Of a stretch of 41,088 bases of DNA, positions 39,705 to 41,088 are shown one piece after another. Each line of letters begins with the position of its first letter. The first letter of the stretch is position 1. This DNA comes from DATJPD01 sp036394195 (GTDB taxonomy: Bacteria; Pseudomonadota; Alphaproteobacteria; CACIAM-22H2), in NCBI GenBank assembly GCA_036394195.1, contig DASWFO010000234.1:1-41088 (forward strand), given 5' to 3'. The position numbers were made by a program, and so were the translations under genes. A model generated the notes under the pieces. It was given only the letters and a program-made list of their open reading frames with translations. It did no database searches and was not told the origin of the DNA.

Positions 39705-41088
39705 ATGCTGACGTTCAAAACCGCCGCGGTCGCGGCGGGTCTTGGCAGTGTCCTGATCGCCGGCCATGCGCTGGCACAGCAGATCGTGCAGGCCGCACCC
39801 GCGGCCGGCCGGGCCGGCGTCGCCGCGGCGGTGAGCGGCGAGGTGCAGCTCGCGGCGATCCCGGGTGTGCGCGAAGTCGGCAAGGACGTCGTCAGCGGCG
39901 ATCCGATTTTCCTCGGCGACAAGATCACCACCGGCCCACAAGGGCGCCTGCAGATCATGCTGCGCGACGAGACGGTGTTCACGCTCGGCCCCAAGGCGGC
40001 GCTGGTCATCGACAAATTCGTTTACGACCCGTCGACGAATGCGGGCAAGGTCTCGGCCACCGTGCTCCAGGGCACGTTCCGCTTCGTGTCCGGCAAGATC
40101 GCCGCGCGCCAGCCGTCGGATATGGAGGTCAACCTGCCGGTCGGCTCGATCGGCGTCCGCGGGACGAGCGTCGCGGGAGAGGTCGAAGGAACACGGGCGA
40201 CGGTGGTGCTCCTCGGCCCGGGACCTGAGAACAACGCCGGCGAACGCGTCGGGCGGATTCTCGTCACGGGGAGCGGCCAAGCCGGCGCCGCGACCACGAT
40301 CGAGATCGTGCGTCCGGGATTTGCCACCACGATCTCCGCCGCCAACGTCCCGCCGACCCCGCCGGTCCGCCTCGACCCGGTGCGCCTCGCAACTCTGACC
40401 TCATCCCTGGCCGGAACGGCGCCGAAGTCGGACAGCGGCCAAGGATCGCAGGGACAAGGCGCCCAACGGCAGGGCCAGGCCGGCGGACCGGCTGGAACCT
40501 CGGTGCTGCGGCAATCAGGACCGGTCGCGATCGGGAGCTTGGCCGGCATCAGGTCGATCGGCGTCCTGGTCACCCAGACTCAGAAAGCGACAGCGACGAG
40601 CCAGGCCGCGGCGACCCAGCATCAGCAGGTCAAGGTTCCAGATGGCCCGACGACGTTCGGGCAGCTGCATCAGATCGGCGTCAGCTCCGCCACGATCAGC
40701 GGCAGCGGCTCCATGTCCGCGCTGCACGGGACCGGCAGCGGCAGCTTCACGTACACCATCAAGGTGGACTTTGGCGGGCAACAGGAAAAAACGACGGTCA
40801 CCGGTTCCTACACAAACGTGGGCGGACTTTCCGGCAACATCAACTTCATCGGCACCAATTCGTTTGCCGGCAAGACGGGCGTGATCGGCAACAACGGCGC
40901 GCAGGCGCTGTTCAACGCGGGGGGCGTGAATGCGGTGACGGGCGGCGCGTTTGCCAGCCTCGTCGACAATCCGCGCAACGCGGGCGGCAAGATCGCGGCA
41001 GTGGTGGATGTGACGGTCAAGGTCTACAACAACCAAAACGGCTGCGGCGCGTCGTCGAGCTGCATCAGCGGCTCGCGGACCTTTGCCC
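39705..41088 (+). CDS. FecR-domain exported protein, runs off the window
   Basis: The reading frame is open from ATG 39705 to the window end (461 codons so far). The signal peptide is MLTFKTAAVAAGLGSVLIAGHALAQ. A FecR domain covers about residues 40-160 (VSGEVQLAAIPGVREVGKDVVSGDPIFLGDKITTGPQGRLQIMLRDETVFTLGPKAALVIDKFVYDP, LQGTFRFVSGKIA, LPVGSIGVRGTSVAGEVEG). A Gln/Gly/Ala-rich linker follows (about 245-275), then a second region rich in Gly, Ser, Thr and Asn that looks like a beta-rich surface domain (TISGSGSMSALHGTGSGSFTYTIKV, GSYTNVGGLSGNINFIGTNSFAGKTGVIG, with a CGASSSC pair near the end). It differs from the FecR of iron-dicitrate systems, which is an anti-sigma regulator. FecR-domain proteins often occur beside CHASE2 cyclases, as here. 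Confidence 0.85.
   Translation, partial: MLTFKTAAVAAGLGSVLIAGHALAQQIVQAAPAAGRAGVAAAVSGEVQLAAIPGVREVGKDVVSGDPIFLGDKITTGPQGRLQIMLRDETVFTLGPKAALVIDKFVYDPSTNAGKVSATVLQGTFRFVSGKIAARQPSDMEVNLPVGSIGVRGTSVAGEVEGTRATVVLLGPGPENNAGERVGRILVTGSGQAGAATTIEIVRPGFATTISAANVPPTPPVRLDPVRLATLTSSLAGTAPKSDSGQGSQGQGAQRQGQAGGPAGTSVLRQSGPVAIGSLAGIRSIGVLVTQTQKATATSQAAATQHQQVKVPDGPTTFGQLHQIGVSSATISGSGSMSALHGTGSGSFTYTIKVDFGGQQEKTTVTGSYTNVGGLSGNINFIGTNSFAGKTGVIGNNGAQALFNAGGVNAVTGGAFASLVDNPRNAGGKIAAVVDVTVKVYNNQNGCGASSSCISGSRTFA

Overview
The window is about 41 kb of uniformly GC-rich DNA with GC-rich third codon positions. The gene families (tripartite tricarboxylate transporters, ChrA and ChrB-C, DUF1259, CHASE2 cyclase, FecR, MlaC, a SLAM-like barrel) point to a free-living alphaproteobacterium of Rhodospirillales or Hyphomicrobiales (Bradyrhizobium-like) type. 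This placement is inferred from gene content and composition only. I saw no rRNA, tRNA, CRISPR array or insertion sequence.

Left part (1-13.4 kb): a QseBC/PmrAB-type two-component system (2538-3215 and 1153-2541) lies among four small PepSY-type exported proteins and a c-type cytochrome. Seven copies of a direct-repeat operator, CTTAAAACTGCCTTAA and variants, stand in front of the regulator itself, the cytochrome gene, all four PepSY genes and a chromate-resistance operon. Each copy is oriented toward its downstream gene, so the two-component system and its likely regulon can be read from the sequence. Between them is an operon of DUF1259, ABC ATPase, ABC-2 permease and a Tat-exported LamG-like protein (4856-8572).

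Stress and efflux modules (8.6-19.8 kb): a chromate transporter operon (chrA), an operon with a YVTN propeller and a ChrB C-terminal-domain protein, and an RND tripartite efflux operon each begin with the same 5' leader. The leader has a covarying hairpin with a UGCAG loop, an invariant 14-base segment, a second hairpin, and a start codon followed by GAC. The hairpin-to-start distance is 81, 81 and 79 bases. The invariant segment could pair with the hairpin loop (pseudoknot) or with the Shine-Dalgarno/start region. In each case the first ORF is a small one that runs into, or stops at the ribosome-binding site of, the first large gene. This looks like a cis-regulatory RNA family with three members here and is the strongest candidate for a little-known system in the window.

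Metabolic part (20-34.7 kb): an orphan fold-type I PLP enzyme; an overlapping operon of a DHA2 MFS exporter, hotdog thioesterase, alpha/beta hydrolase and aldose-1-epimerase-like protein; and two divergent tripartite tricarboxylate transporter operons. The left one (minus strand) contains a degenerate short-chain dehydrogenase, the right one (plus strand) a class II aldolase, a UbiX-like flavin prenyltransferase and a TIGR02444 protein.

Right end (34.8-41.1 kb): a CHASE2 class III adenylate cyclase, a TPR plus beta-barrel SLAM-like outer-membrane protein, an MlaC-like periplasmic protein preceded by a CRP-like palindrome, and a FecR-domain protein that runs off the window.
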